From Mucilaginibacter paludis DSM 18603 (GTDB taxonomy: Bacteria > Bacteroidota > Bacteroidia > Sphingobacteriales > Sphingobacteriaceae), in assembly GCF_000166195.2 (NCBI RefSeq), contig NZ_CM001403.1, positions 6,156,432 through 6,220,431 of the forward strand: a stretch of 64,000 bases of DNA, in the 5' to 3' direction. Positions 24,659-33,765 of this stretch are shown piece after piece. How positions within the stretch are numbered: position 1 is the stretch's first letter; every line of letters starts with the position of its first letter. The notes below the pieces were generated by a model. It worked only from the letters and a program-made list of their open reading frames with translations, made no database searches and was not told where the DNA came from. The translations under genes were made by a program, and so were the position numbers.

Positions 24659-25762
24659 TTAGCCTGCTATCCTGTCGGCCGCTGCATGGAAGTGGTAATA
24701 AGCCGCGCAGGCACCCTCGCTGCTCACCATCGGCGCGCCCAAAGGTTTTACAGGGATACATTTTGTTCCAAAGTTGGGACATTGGTTTGGCTTGATCTTT
24801 CCTTTCATCACCTCGCCCGACAGGCAACTTGGGTCTTCATGCGATTCCGGGATCGTTATCCTGAATTTTTTGATGGCATCATAGGCGCTATATTTATCTT
24901 TAACGCCATAACCACTAAAGGGTATGGCCCCAATGCCGCGCCATTCGCGGTTGGTTACTTCAAATATTTCGTTTATCGCCATCATGGCATTTTTATTCCC
25001 CTGGGTTTCAACTACCCGGCTATATTGGTTTTCTAATTGATATTGGCCGCTTTCCAATTGCTTTACAGCCATCAGTATGCCGCTTAAAAGGTCAACCGGT
25101 TCAAACCCCGTTACTACTATTGGGATTTTATAACGCTCAACTATAGGGTAATACTCGTCCATCCCCATAATGGCACACACATGGCCGGCTCCTAAAAAAG
25201 CGTCAACCTTGCATTCGGCATCGCTCATAATGGCTTCCATAGCTGGCGGCACCAAAACATGCGATGTGAGGATAGAGAAATTTTTTACCCCCTCGCGGGC
25301 TGCATGGATAACCGAGAGCGCATTTGCAGGCGCAGTAGTTTCAAAGCCAACAGCAAAAAAAACAACTTCCCTTTCCGGGTTTTCTTTGGCAATTTTAACG
25401 GCATCAAGCGGCGAATATAAAATGCGGATGTCTGCGCCCTTTGATTTTGCCTCGAGCAGGCTCATGCCGCTGCCTGGCACGCGGATCATATCACCAAACG
25501 AACAGAGGATCACTCCGTGGTCGGTAGCCAGGTGCACAGCCTTATCAATCAGGTTAACGGGTGTAACGCAAACCGGGCAGCCAGGGCCGTGCAGCATCTG
25601 GATGTTGGGAGGCAGCATATTCAGGATACCGTTTTTTACCAGCGAATGGGTTTGGCCACCGCACACTTCCATAATGTTCCAGTTGCCTTTTGCTGTTTGC
25701 CTGATCTCTTTTAAAAGAGATGCCACTACCTCCGGTGAACGGAACTCTGATACATATTTCAT
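24659..25762 (-). CDS. hypD: Hydrogenase maturation protein HypD
   Basis: A 367-residue [4Fe-4S] protein that, with HypC, assembles the Fe(CN)2CO unit. Conserved cysteine motifs are visible: MEVCGGQTHSLVKNGI, MLHGPGCPVCVTP, FLGAGHVCAIMG and the C-terminal GTKCIPVKPLGAPMVSSEGACAAYY. Length and motifs are normal. It lies between hypF and hypE, with a 13-bp gap from hypF. Confidence 0.96.
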   Translation of the reverse strand: MKYVSEFRSPEVVASLLKEIRQTAKGNWNIMEVCGGQTHSLVKNGILNMLPPNIQMLHGPGCPVCVTPVNLIDKAVHLATDHGVILCSFGDMIRVPGSGMSLLEAKSKGADIRILYSPLDAVKIAKENPEREVVFFAVGFETTAPANALSVIHAAREGVKNFSILTSHVLVPPAMEAIMSDAECKVDAFLGAGHVCAIMGMDEYYPIVERYKIPIVVTGFEPVDLLSGILMAVKQLESGQYQLENQYSRVVETQGNKNAMMAINEIFEVTNREWRGIGAIPFSGYGVKDKYSAYDAIKKFRITIPESHEDPSCLSGEVMKGKIKPNQCPNFGTKCIPVKPLGAPMVSSEGACAAYYHFHAAADRIAG

Positions 25763-25775
25763 ACGGTATAATCGT

Positions 25776-28145
25776 TCAGTTAATTAATTCTTCTGCCGCG
25801 CATAAGGCATGGTCTGTTTGGTTAAAATTGGGTTGATGTATGCCGCCTTCGGCGCTTGTGATGTTGTTCTCTGCATATACCATCTGGCCAAAAGAGATGT
25901 TTTCGTCGTTAGGGCAGAGGTTGATATGGAAGTACAGCTGATATTTACCCGTATATTTACTCCTGATCCAATCAACCAGCAAGGTGTTCTGAAAAACTCC
26001 ACCACTAAAACAGATGTCGGTAACCTTAAACCTCAACGCCATGGCATCAACCAGGCAAACCAGCGAGTAATGAAACCGGGCGGCTATATAACCTTTATCT
26101 TTCCCGCCTTGCAGATCTTTGATCATCCCTTCAATTAAAGCACCTGTGGGCACGCCATCACCCTCTGGCTTTCCTTCAAAGTAGGATTTACAGTTGCAAT
26201 AACCGCGAGCGGCAACGTAATCTTCTGCCAGCTTTTGTAAATACAGGGCGGCTTCGCCTTCATAAGTTTGCTTGTCGCATATGCCCAGCAGAGATGCCGC
26301 GGCGTCAAATAGGCGACCTACCGATGAGGTGTGCAGTTTACTATTGTTAATCAAAGCCTGGTAATTATTCCATTCGGTTACGGTAAATTTTTCTTTGAGC
26401 TGGCGCGATGGGGGGCAAACCAGGTGGGATGCGCACAAAGCGGCAATGCGGGGTTCTAAAGCGGTTTTATCACCGGCGATGGAAGGGAAATAATCAAAGT
26501 GAGCGCAGCGGCGCATCTGTCCGTTTTGGTAGGTGAAAAACTCTCCTCCCCAGATATGCCCGTCGTGCCCTAAGCCAGTGCCATCCCATATCACACCCAT
26601 AGTGCGCTTTGGGGTACTTAATAAATGATGATGCTCACCAAGGATAGCTGCAAAGTGGGCCTCATGGTGCTGAACAAGCTTAAGTTTCACGCTGAATTTC
26701 CGCGCCAGATCATGGGCGTATTGGTGCGAAAAATAGTCCGGGTGTTTATCGGCAATAATTAAATCGGGCTTTACGGTGTACATGTTCAGCCAATGCTCCA
26801 AAGTATGCCGGTACATCAACTGCGATTCAAAGCTTTCGCCGCTCCCTAAAAACTGGCTTACAAAAACATTCCCTTTAAGAGCAAGCGTGAAGCTGCTTTT
26901 TATAAATGCCCCTGTTGCCAGGATAGATTGATCGGCCCTGGCCTGATATTGCAGAAACGAGGGTGCATAACCTCTTGATCGCCTTAAAATAACCGGCAGG
27001 TTTGTAAGGCTTGATACCTGTACTACGCTATCGTCCTGCGGAACCAAAATTGCGCGGTTGTGGCTTACTATATAGTCGGCTATGTCAAATAAATAATTCA
27101 GGGCATCATCGTCACGGTAAATAATTGGCGAACCCGAAATGTTGGCGCTTGTCGCGATCAGCGGTTTGCCGTAATCGCGAGCAATTAAATCAAATAGCGG
27201 ATTATAAGGAATCATCACCCCCAACCTGTTCAAGCCCGGAGCAATGTGATTGATGGCGAGCGACCGCCGTGCTAACCGTTTAGGATGCAATAATACGATG
27301 GGGGCTTCAACGCTTGTGAGAAACATCTTCTCGTTATCGCTTACCTCAAAATAATTTTGGATTGTTTTTATATCGGGATATAAAATGGCAAAGGGTTTTG
27401 ACGGCCTGTGTTTGCGGCTTCGTAATAATTTGATTGTTGCATTTTGCTGGGCATCACACAGCAAAATATACCCGCCAATACCTTTTACAGCTATGATTTT
27501 TCCCTGTTTCAATAATATTTTAACCTTGCTCAAAATATCACCTACATTAGTTAACATCACAGATGATGCATCCTTTTGCAGTATGAGGCTTATACCGCAT
27601 TGTGTACAGGAGTTACTTTGCGAAAAAAATCTCCGGTCGGTTAAACTGTTGTACTCATGGCCGCAGGTTTTGCAAGGCTCAAAACGGCTCATGGATGTGT
27701 AATGCCTTTCGTAAGGCAGGCTATTGATAATGGAGTAACGCGGGCCGCACTGCGTACAAGTAATAAAAGGATACCGGTGGCGGCGGTTGTTTACATCGTG
27801 CAAATCGGCAAGGCAATTGGCACAGGTAGCCAGATCCGGCGGTATGGATACTTGCTTTTCGCTTGCTGCATCTTTGCTTAACGCGATTGAAAATGCGCTG
27901 AATAATTGATGTGGTATTTTTTGAATGCTGGCCGAACTGATTTTAGATCGTTCCGGAGCATGCAGCCTTAGTTTTTCAAAAAATAAATTTGCTTCGCTTT
28001 TAGTGGCGTTAATAAATACATTAACACCGTCACTACCATTTTCTACGTACCCTTTCAGGTCCATCTCTGTTGCCAGGTGATATACTGCTGGCCTGAAACC
28101 TACGCCCTGAACAATGCCGTTTAAATGAATATGATAGGTTGCCAT
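25776..28145 (-). CDS. hypF: Carbamoyltransferase HypF
   Basis: A 789-residue multidomain enzyme that makes carbamoyl-adenylate from carbamoyl phosphate and transfers the carbamoyl group to HypE. Domains in order: acylphosphatase-like (1-90, GIVQGVGFRPAVYHLA); two zinc fingers (about 105-190: CANCLADLHD, CTQCGPRYS, CKTCGHEY, CTQCGIS); a YrdC-like domain (about 200-385, VKGIGGYILLCDAQ and SRKHRPSKPFAILYP); and a Kae1-like domain (about 400-770, VQHHEAHFAAILGE, WDGTGLGHDGHIWGGEFF). All domains are complete. It follows the protease gene with a 21-bp gap. Confidence 0.95.
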   Translation of the reverse strand: MATYHIHLNGIVQGVGFRPAVYHLATEMDLKGYVENGSDGVNVFINATKSEANLFFEKLRLHAPERSKISSASIQKIPHQLFSAFSIALSKDAASEKQVSIPPDLATCANCLADLHDVNNRRHRYPFITCTQCGPRYSIINSLPYERHYTSMSRFEPCKTCGHEYNSLTDRRFFSQSNSCTQCGISLILQKDASSVMLTNVGDILSKVKILLKQGKIIAVKGIGGYILLCDAQQNATIKLLRSRKHRPSKPFAILYPDIKTIQNYFEVSDNEKMFLTSVEAPIVLLHPKRLARRSLAINHIAPGLNRLGVMIPYNPLFDLIARDYGKPLIATSANISGSPIIYRDDDALNYLFDIADYIVSHNRAILVPQDDSVVQVSSLTNLPVILRRSRGYAPSFLQYQARADQSILATGAFIKSSFTLALKGNVFVSQFLGSGESFESQLMYRHTLEHWLNMYTVKPDLIIADKHPDYFSHQYAHDLARKFSVKLKLVQHHEAHFAAILGEHHHLLSTPKRTMGVIWDGTGLGHDGHIWGGEFFTYQNGQMRRCAHFDYFPSIAGDKTALEPRIAALCASHLVCPPSRQLKEKFTVTEWNNYQALINNSKLHTSSVGRLFDAAASLLGICDKQTYEGEAALYLQKLAEDYVAARGYCNCKSYFEGKPEGDGVPTGALIEGMIKDLQGGKDKGYIAARFHYSLVCLVDAMALRFKVTDICFSGGVFQNTLLVDWIRSKYTGKYQLYFHINLCPNDENISFGQMVYAENNITSAEGGIHQPNFNQTDHALCAAEELIN

Positions 28146-28166
28146 TGTTTTACGGTACTTAATTAT

Positions 28167-28664
28167 TTATGAAAGGCACGTTAACTGATGTTTACCCGGC
28201 ATGCGGTGCCGTTTACCGAGTAAGCACTTGATCTCGTCAATTACCGAAGGCACAATCCGCTCAATATTGGGGCTAAGCTCAATACCCTGTTGCTGGACAG
28301 AGGCGATGCTGATTACAAAAAGATCGATTTCGGGCATTTGGTCTAACAGGTGCAATGCGCTTACCAGATCCTTTAAGCCGATATCGTGCGTGCTCATGGC
28401 TGGCGGAAAATCGCCGGCAAATTTGGGTTTTATTAAACGGATAGTACCTGGGGGATTCCCGTCAAGCGTGGCATCAATTAAAATAACATGGTGATAAAGC
28501 TCAAAAAATCCCAGCAGATGAAAGCCCCCGGTACCGCCATCCAATATGTCTACGGTAGCGGGTAACTCTTCAAGCTCCATCCGGCTGGCTATATGCACGC
28601 CTACACCTTCGTCGCCCATTAAATAATTGCCTATGCCCAGTATCAGTGTTTTATTTTTTTTCAT
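28167..28664 (-). CDS. Hydrogenase maturation protease (HyaD/HupD type)
   Basis: An endopeptidase of about 165 residues that removes the C-terminal tail of the large subunit once nickel is inserted. The start MKKNKTLILGIGNYLMGDEGVG at 28664 fits the family; a longer frame from 28721 adds 19 residues that overlap the cytochrome gene. Metal-sensing residues are visible: the Glu in LMGDEGVGVHIA, the Asp in VILIDATLDG and the His in MSTHDIGLKD. Its start overlaps the 3' end of the cytochrome b gene by 14 bp. Its substrate should be the tail after His557 of the large subunit encoded upstream. Confidence 0.93.
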   Translation of the reverse strand: MKKNKTLILGIGNYLMGDEGVGVHIASRMELEELPATVDILDGGTGGFHLLGFFELYHHVILIDATLDGNPPGTIRLIKPKFAGDFPPAMSTHDIGLKDLVSALHLLDQMPEIDLFVISIASVQQQGIELSPNIERIVPSVIDEIKCLLGKRHRMPGKHQLTCLS

Positions 28665-29403
28665 CTGTTTTTTCGGGGTTTGGAGTTTGGTGCAGGTTTT
28701 TCTCAAATACGTCTTCTTCAATAAATTTCCATCCGCCGCCCATGCTGCTCATCTCGCCGCGGCCTTCTACATAATCATGGTAAAATACCAGGTACACATG
28801 GATCACCACAAACAAAATAAAAAACCACATCGACCAATGGTGGATCTGCCTGGTCAGTATATCGCCGCCGAGCAGCGCCGGAACCCAGGCAAAAAGCTTA
28901 GGCAGCCACCAGGTTGACATGCCCGCATACAGGCCGAAGCCGGTAAGGCATTGCACCAAAAAGGCTATAAAAGTTAAAAAGTAAATAAACCCGGCCATGG
29001 CATTATGGCCGATACTGAGATGCTCCTGTTGCTGTCCGTTTTTTTTCAGCATCAGGATATCGATTTTAAAAACTACCCATATCTCCCGGAAAAACCTTTT
29101 GGACGTAGGTATAAACTGCCGCCAATTGGCATACTTATTACCTACAAAGCCCCAGTACAGGCGAAATAAAAAATTAAAAAAGAAAATATAAGCCGCCGCG
29201 AAATGGATAAACCTGAACCAGCCCATGGTATATTGGTGTGAAGCATCCTTATTGCTTAACAGGGCCAGTGGGTTGGATATAAAAAAGCCGGTAACAATTA
29301 ATGCTACTATAGCCAGGGCATTTAGCCAGTGGTAAAACCTTACCGGTAATTCCCACACGTATACTCTTCTTAAGCGGGGTATACGTAAATATTTAGTTGC
29401 CAT
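28651..29403 (-). CDS. [NiFe]-hydrogenase b-type cytochrome subunit (HyaC/HupC)
   Basis: A 250-residue inner-membrane dihaem cytochrome that anchors the hydrogenase and passes electrons to quinone. Four membrane helices are visible: RFYHWLNALAIVALIVTGFF, FIHFAAAYIFFFNFLFRLYW, MAGFIYFLTFIAFLVQCLTG and HHWSMWFFILFVVIHVYLVFYH. Their histidines act as haem ligands. The signature VYVWELPVRFYHW and the terminal EGRGEMSSMGGGWKFI are typical of the family. It lies 15 bp after the large subunit gene. Confidence 0.95.
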   Translation of the reverse strand: MATKYLRIPRLRRVYVWELPVRFYHWLNALAIVALIVTGFFISNPLALLSNKDASHQYTMGWFRFIHFAAAYIFFFNFLFRLYWGFVGNKYANWRQFIPTSKRFFREIWVVFKIDILMLKKNGQQQEHLSIGHNAMAGFIYFLTFIAFLVQCLTGFGLYAGMSTWWLPKLFAWVPALLGGDILTRQIHHWSMWFFILFVVIHVYLVFYHDYVEGRGEMSSMGGGWKFIEEDVFEKNLHQTPNPEKTDEKK

Positions 29404-29418
29404 ACATTTTACTTTTAA

Positions 29419-31143
29419 TTAATCGCCCAGTACACTGATCCTACTGATGGTGTTCCCATGCTCATCGTATAAATGCACACTGCAAGCCATACAGGGGTCA
29501 AAGCTGTGCAGGGTTCTTAAAATTTCAAGGGGTTGTGTTTCGTCGGCAACGGGTGTATTGATCAGCGCAGCTTCATAAGCCGATTTTTGCCCCTTGTTGT
29601 CGCGCGGAGAGGCGTTCCATGTTGTGGGAACCACCAGCTGATAATTGGCTATTTTTTGATCCTGGATATTGATCCAGTGAGCCAGGGCACCACGGGGCGC
29701 CTCGGTGTGCCCAACACCAAATGCCGATTTGGGCCACGTTGCCGGATCAAATTTGCTCATGTCGGCCATCCGTGTATCGCCGTTTTTAATGTTGGCTATC
29801 AGTTGATCATAAAAATCAAGTCCCCATTGAGCTGTTAAAATACATTCCAGCCCGCGGGCTGCCGTTCTGCCCAGGGTTGAGAATAAGGCGGTTATCGGCA
29901 GGTCCAGATCTTTCAAGGCCTTATCCACAACTTCTTTAAAATCTTCCCTTCCCCTGGCATAGCCAACCAACACCCGGGCCAGCGGGCCTACTTCCATGGC
30001 GTTGCCCTTCCAGCGCGGGGTTTTGATATAGCTGTATTTTTCGTCGGTATTTAAATGGGAAAAGGGTGGTTTAGGGCCGGTATATTTTACCTTGCTCTCG
30101 CCTTTCCATGGGTGCAGACCTTTATCGTTCCCTTCTTCATATTCGTACCAGGAGTGGGTAATAAACTCCTGCACTTCATCATCTTTTTTCAGGTCAACCT
30201 CGTAAATTTTACTCAGGTCCTTATTCAGGATAGCACCTCCCGGAAACTTATAAGATGATAGGTCGCGGTAGCCATTGGTAGGCAGATCGCCATAAACCAG
30301 GAAATTGCCCAGGCCGCCGCCAATTTTGCTCCAGTCCTTGTAAAAGGAAGCGATGGTCATCAAATCGGGAATATAAACCTGCTCTATAAATTCTTTGCCA
30401 TCTTTTAACAACTGGCCCACATACGCCAGGCGCTCGGCGTTAATGCCGCTCACATCATTCAGATTAATAGCGCAAGCCATGCCGCCAACCAAATAATTAG
30501 GATGCGGATTTTTGCCACCAAAAATGGCATGCACTTTTACAATTTCCTTTTGCCATTCAAGCGCTTCAAGGTAATGGGCCAGGCCAATTAAATTTACTTC
30601 GGCAGGTAGCTTATAGGCCGGGTGCCCCCAGTAGCCGTTCGAAAAAATACCTAACTGCCCGCTGTTAACAAATTTTTTGATGCGGGTTTGGATATCACTA
30701 AAATATCCCGGCGAGCTTTTGGGCCACTTGGAGATGCTTTGCGCCAACTCCGAAGTTTTTTTCGGATCTGCCTTTAGCGCGTTCAAAACGTCAACCCAAT
30801 CCATCGCATGCAAATGGTAAAAATGCACCACGTGGTCGTGCATGTACGAGGTACAGAACATGATATTCCTAACCATTTCTGCATTTGCGGGTATGGTAAT
30901 ATCCAGCGCATCCTCAACACATCTTACCGATGTTAAAGAGTGGATGGAGGTGCATACCCCGCAAACCCTGCCCACAAAGGCCCAGGCGTCGCGCGGATCG
31001 CGGCCGCGCAAAATTTCTTCAAGCAGGCGTACCATGGTGCCGCTGCTGTAGGCATCGGTTATCTTTCCGTTCTCAATATCTGCTTCTATACGTAAATGGC
31101 CCTCAATACGCGTAATAGGGTCAACAACAATTCTTTTGCTCAT
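29419..31143 (-). CDS. [NiFe]-hydrogenase large subunit (HyaB/HupL type)
   Basis: A 574-residue catalytic subunit that binds the Ni-Fe site and oxidises H2. The N-terminal nickel ligands are C61 and C64 in RVCGVCTSIHSL; the C-terminal pair is C551 and C554 in DPCMACSVH. The 17 residues after His557 form the tail removed by the maturation protease. MSKRIVVDPITRIEGHLRIE is the classic N-terminus. Length and motifs match membrane-bound uptake (group 1) enzymes. It lies 29 bp after the small subunit gene and is exported as a complex through the small subunit's Tat signal. Confidence 0.97.
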   Translation of the reverse strand: MSKRIVVDPITRIEGHLRIEADIENGKITDAYSSGTMVRLLEEILRGRDPRDAWAFVGRVCGVCTSIHSLTSVRCVEDALDITIPANAEMVRNIMFCTSYMHDHVVHFYHLHAMDWVDVLNALKADPKKTSELAQSISKWPKSSPGYFSDIQTRIKKFVNSGQLGIFSNGYWGHPAYKLPAEVNLIGLAHYLEALEWQKEIVKVHAIFGGKNPHPNYLVGGMACAINLNDVSGINAERLAYVGQLLKDGKEFIEQVYIPDLMTIASFYKDWSKIGGGLGNFLVYGDLPTNGYRDLSSYKFPGGAILNKDLSKIYEVDLKKDDEVQEFITHSWYEYEEGNDKGLHPWKGESKVKYTGPKPPFSHLNTDEKYSYIKTPRWKGNAMEVGPLARVLVGYARGREDFKEVVDKALKDLDLPITALFSTLGRTAARGLECILTAQWGLDFYDQLIANIKNGDTRMADMSKFDPATWPKSAFGVGHTEAPRGALAHWINIQDQKIANYQLVVPTTWNASPRDNKGQKSAYEAALINTPVADETQPLEILRTLHSFDPCMACSVHLYDEHGNTISRISVLGD

Positions 31144-31172
31144 AATATTATAGCTAATTCGGTCAGGTTTAA

Positions 31173-32303
31173 TTAAGAATCCAGTTCATGCTCGCTTTCC
31201 CGTCCTTCGGCTTCATGGTCATGTATCAGTTTTGATTTGCCGATATTGGTAGCTACCGCATGGGCGGCTACAGCAACAACAGTTAAACCGAGGCCTACCT
31301 TGCCAATATCATCTGCATTGGCTTCAATACCGAAACCTGAGAACGACGATCCGCGTTCGTAAAGTCGTCCGTTATCCCAGAAATTCTCTTCGCTACAGCC
31401 AATACAGGGGTGGCCTGATTGGATAGGGAAGCTGGTGCCTCCGTTCCATTTGGTTACCGCACAGGCGTTATAGGTGGATGGGCCCTTACATCCCATTTTA
31501 TATAAGCAATAACCTTTTTTTGCGTTTTCATCGTCAAAGGTTTCCACAAACAAGCCGGCATCATAAAACGGACGGCGGTAGCAGGTATCATGAACCCTTT
31601 TGTTGTAAAAAGCTTTCGGCCTGCCAAGTTTGTCTAACTCCGGAATGGTACCGAAAGTTAAATAATGAACAATCACCCCAGCCATTACCTCGCCTATGGG
31701 CGGGCAGCCGGGTACCTTTATAATAGGTTTCCCTTTAATCAGTTTGTGAATAGGGGTGGCACCAGTAGGGTTAGGTTTAGCTGCTTGAACGCAGCCATTG
31801 CTGGCGCAACTTCCCCACGCTATAATAGCGGCAGATCCTTCGGATACTTCTTCTAATATTTGCAACGATGTTTTGCCACCTATCATACAGTAAACCCCTT
31901 CGGCACCCATGGGCACGCTCCCCTCAATGCAAAGCAGGTATTGGCCCTTATATTTGGCCATTGTGTCTTTTAAAGCAGTTTCAGCCTGTGTGCCTGATGC
32001 GGCCATCAGCGTTTCGCTATAATCCAATGATATTTTATCGAGTAGTATGTCGGCAACAATAGGATGGGAGGAGCGTATGAAACTTTCGCTGCAACACGTA
32101 CACTCCTGAAAGTGCAACCATATTACAGGCATCCTTGGTTTAGTTTCTAAAGCTCTGGTTACACTACCCAGCGCCGATTGTTCCAGGCCGATAAAGGCCG
32201 TCATCATGCTCACAAACTTGATAAAGTCGCGCCGGGAATACCCTTTCCGTTGAACTTCTTCATAATAAGTGGGCTGTTGCACCAAAATGTGATCATTATT
32301 CAT
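31173..32303 (-). CDS. [NiFe]-hydrogenase small subunit, oxygen-tolerant type (HyaA/HupS/HoxK)
   Basis: A 376-residue Fe-S electron-transfer subunit. A Tat signal (SRRDFIKF, residues 23-30) and hydrophobic stretch are followed by the proximal-cluster region ECTCCSES (C68, C70, C71). AWGSCASNGC (C166, C171) and VPGCPP (C200) follow. The two extra cysteines, C70 and C171, match the supernumerary cysteines of the [4Fe-3S] cluster in oxygen-tolerant enzymes such as Ralstonia HoxK. Medial and distal cluster cysteines are in DTCYRRP, KGYCLYKMGCKGP, NACAV and PCIGCSE. A C-terminal membrane helix (about 333-355) anchors it to the cytochrome. First gene of the minus-strand arm. Confidence 0.96.
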   Translation of the reverse strand: MNNDHILVQQPTYYEEVQRKGYSRRDFIKFVSMMTAFIGLEQSALGSVTRALETKPRMPVIWLHFQECTCCSESFIRSSHPIVADILLDKISLDYSETLMAASGTQAETALKDTMAKYKGQYLLCIEGSVPMGAEGVYCMIGGKTSLQILEEVSEGSAAIIAWGSCASNGCVQAAKPNPTGATPIHKLIKGKPIIKVPGCPPIGEVMAGVIVHYLTFGTIPELDKLGRPKAFYNKRVHDTCYRRPFYDAGLFVETFDDENAKKGYCLYKMGCKGPSTYNACAVTKWNGGTSFPIQSGHPCIGCSEENFWDNGRLYERGSSFSGFGIEANADDIGKVGLGLTVVAVAAHAVATNIGKSKLIHDHEAEGRESEHELDS

Positions 32304-32337
32304 GGCAGGATTTTTAATGAGGACTGTATTAAAAAAT

Positions 32338-32345
32338 CAAATTTA
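32338..32345 (-). promoter_or_regulatory. Predicted -7 promoter element for the hydrogenase structural operon
   Basis: On the minus strand this reads TAAATTTG, a TAnnTTTG match 34 bp upstream of the small-subunit start codon. No -33 TTG is present at normal spacing, in line with an activator-dependent promoter. Confidence 0.5.
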
Positions 32346-32388
32346 TCCACTTTGAAAGGGCGGAGTAAGCGCGAACATTACTTTATTA

Positions 32389-32404
32389 TGTGATGCTGAT
32401 CACT
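32389..32404. promoter_or_regulatory. Crp/Fnr-family operator between the two hydrogenase arms
   Basis: TGTGATGCTGATCACT contains a perfect palindrome GTGAT-N4-ATCAC with Fnr-type spacing, and also fits TGTGA-N6-TCACt of Crp. Its centre is about 43 bp upstream of the transcription start predicted for hypA and about 63 bp upstream of that predicted for the small subunit, near the classic activator positions. The regulator gene is not in the window. Confidence 0.65.
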
Positions 32405-32425
32405 TATTTAGCGTGTTAATATGGA

Positions 32426-32433
32426 TAGTTTTG
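32426..32433 (+). promoter_or_regulatory. Predicted -7 promoter element for hypABC
   Basis: TAGTTTTG matches TAnnTTTG and lies 65 bp before the hypA start. It has no clear -33 element; the Crp/Fnr-like site takes that place. Confidence 0.5.
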
Positions 32434-32498
32434 GGTTGGAAAAGTTCACAGATGGGAGTTAGATATAATAAGACTCTCCATTGTTAATCAGCTAAGCC

Positions 32499-32840
32499 AT
32501 GCACGAGCTATCAATAGTAATGAGCATCATCCAAATTGCCGAGCAGCAAGCCGCAACCGCTAACGCCGCCATCATAGAAGAAATAGAACTTGATATTGGC
32601 ACGTTGAGCGGTATTGAGATGAACGCTTTCGAGTTTGCCTGGCAGCAGGCCGTTAAATATACACAGTTGCAATACGCGGTTAAAAATATTAACAGGATAA
32701 CAGGCAAAGCAATGTGCCTGGATTGTGATACCGAATTTGCTATTGAACGCTATGATGATGCCTGCCCTTTTTGTGGCGCGCATTTATTAAATATTATACA
32801 GGGGAAAGAATTGAGGGTAAAATCATTACTGGTTTCGTAA
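32499..32840 (+). CDS. hypA: Hydrogenase nickel-incorporation protein HypA
   Basis: A 113-residue nickel metallochaperone. The N-terminal MHELSIV carries the nickel-binding His2. A zinc site is formed by C73 and C76 (CLDC) and C89 and C92 (CPFC). It works with HypB to insert nickel into the large subunit. First gene of the divergent plus-strand arm; hypB starts 21 bp after its stop. Confidence 0.95.
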   Translation: MHELSIVMSIIQIAEQQAATANAAIIEEIELDIGTLSGIEMNAFEFAWQQAVKYTQLQYAVKNINRITGKAMCLDCDTEFAIERYDDACPFCGAHLLNIIQGKELRVKSLLVS

Positions 32841-32861
32841 ATTAAATAAAAAACAAACATT

Positions 32862-33695
32862 ATGTGTGCAACATGTGGCTGCGATTCGGGCGGCAAAACA
32901 ACTTTTTATCTTTTGGATAATAATCATCCGCATACTCATAACCATCCTTACGTACTGGGCTATGAGCATACTCATCCGCATGATCATCCGCATTCTCACG
33001 AGCATCCGCATACCCATGATCACCCGCATCAAAAAACGGTGATTGACGTGGAGAAGGATATATTGTACCAAAATGATATGCTGGCCCAGCGCAACAGGGG
33101 ATATTTTGATGCAAAAAACGTATTGGCCATCAACCTCGTTAGTTCGCCGGGTTCGGGTAAAACATCTTTACTGGAACGCACGCTGACCGACCTGAAGGGC
33201 GAAATGGAATTTGCTGTGATTGAAGGCGATCAGCAAACTACCAACGATGCCGACAGAATACACGCCACGGGCACAAAAGCCACCCAGATTAATACAGGAA
33301 AGGGCTGCCATCTGGACGCTGATATGGTTGCTAACGCCCTAAAAGGACTTAAACCCAAAGAAAACTCGGTGTTGTTTATTGAGAACGTGGGCAATTTGGT
33401 TTGTCCTGCCATGTTTGATTTGGGCGAGAAGGAGCGCGTTGTGATTATCAGTGTAACAGAGGGCGACGATAAGCCATTGAAGTATCCCGATATGTTTCAC
33501 TCCTCAACGCTGTGTATAATTAATAAAACTGACCTGCTGCCTTATGTGCCCTTTGATATAGAAAAGGTTAAGCTCAATGCTAAAAGGATCAACCATCAGT
33601 TAGAGATCATCGAGTTAAGCTGCACTTCCGGCGAGGGATTGCCTTTGTGGTACAGCTGGCTTAAATCAAAGGTATTGGCACCCGAACCGGTTTAG
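32862..33695 (+). CDS. hypB: Hydrogenase nickel-incorporation GTPase HypB with histidine-rich region
   Basis: A 277-residue GTPase that powers nickel delivery. The N-terminus MCATCGCDSGG is the high-affinity metal motif. Residues 24-63 form a dense His-Pro-Asp/Glu tract (repeats of HPHTH, HPHDHPH, HEHPHTHDHPH) expected to store nickel. The GTPase domain shows the P-loop SSPGSGKTSLLE near 91, EGDQQT, FIENVGNLVCPA and NKTDLLPYV. It lies between hypA and hypC, with a 70-bp gap before hypC. Confidence 0.95.
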   Translation: MCATCGCDSGGKTTFYLLDNNHPHTHNHPYVLGYEHTHPHDHPHSHEHPHTHDHPHQKTVIDVEKDILYQNDMLAQRNRGYFDAKNVLAINLVSSPGSGKTSLLERTLTDLKGEMEFAVIEGDQQTTNDADRIHATGTKATQINTGKGCHLDADMVANALKGLKPKENSVLFIENVGNLVCPAMFDLGEKERVVIISVTEGDDKPLKYPDMFHSSTLCIINKTDLLPYVPFDIEKVKLNAKRINHQLEIIELSCTSGEGLPLWYSWLKSKVLAPEPV

Positions 33696-33765
33696 GCTGA
33701 TTTGAGTTAGATAAATAACGGGTGCAAAGTTTACCCAGTAATAATCAATTTTTAAAACGCAACAC

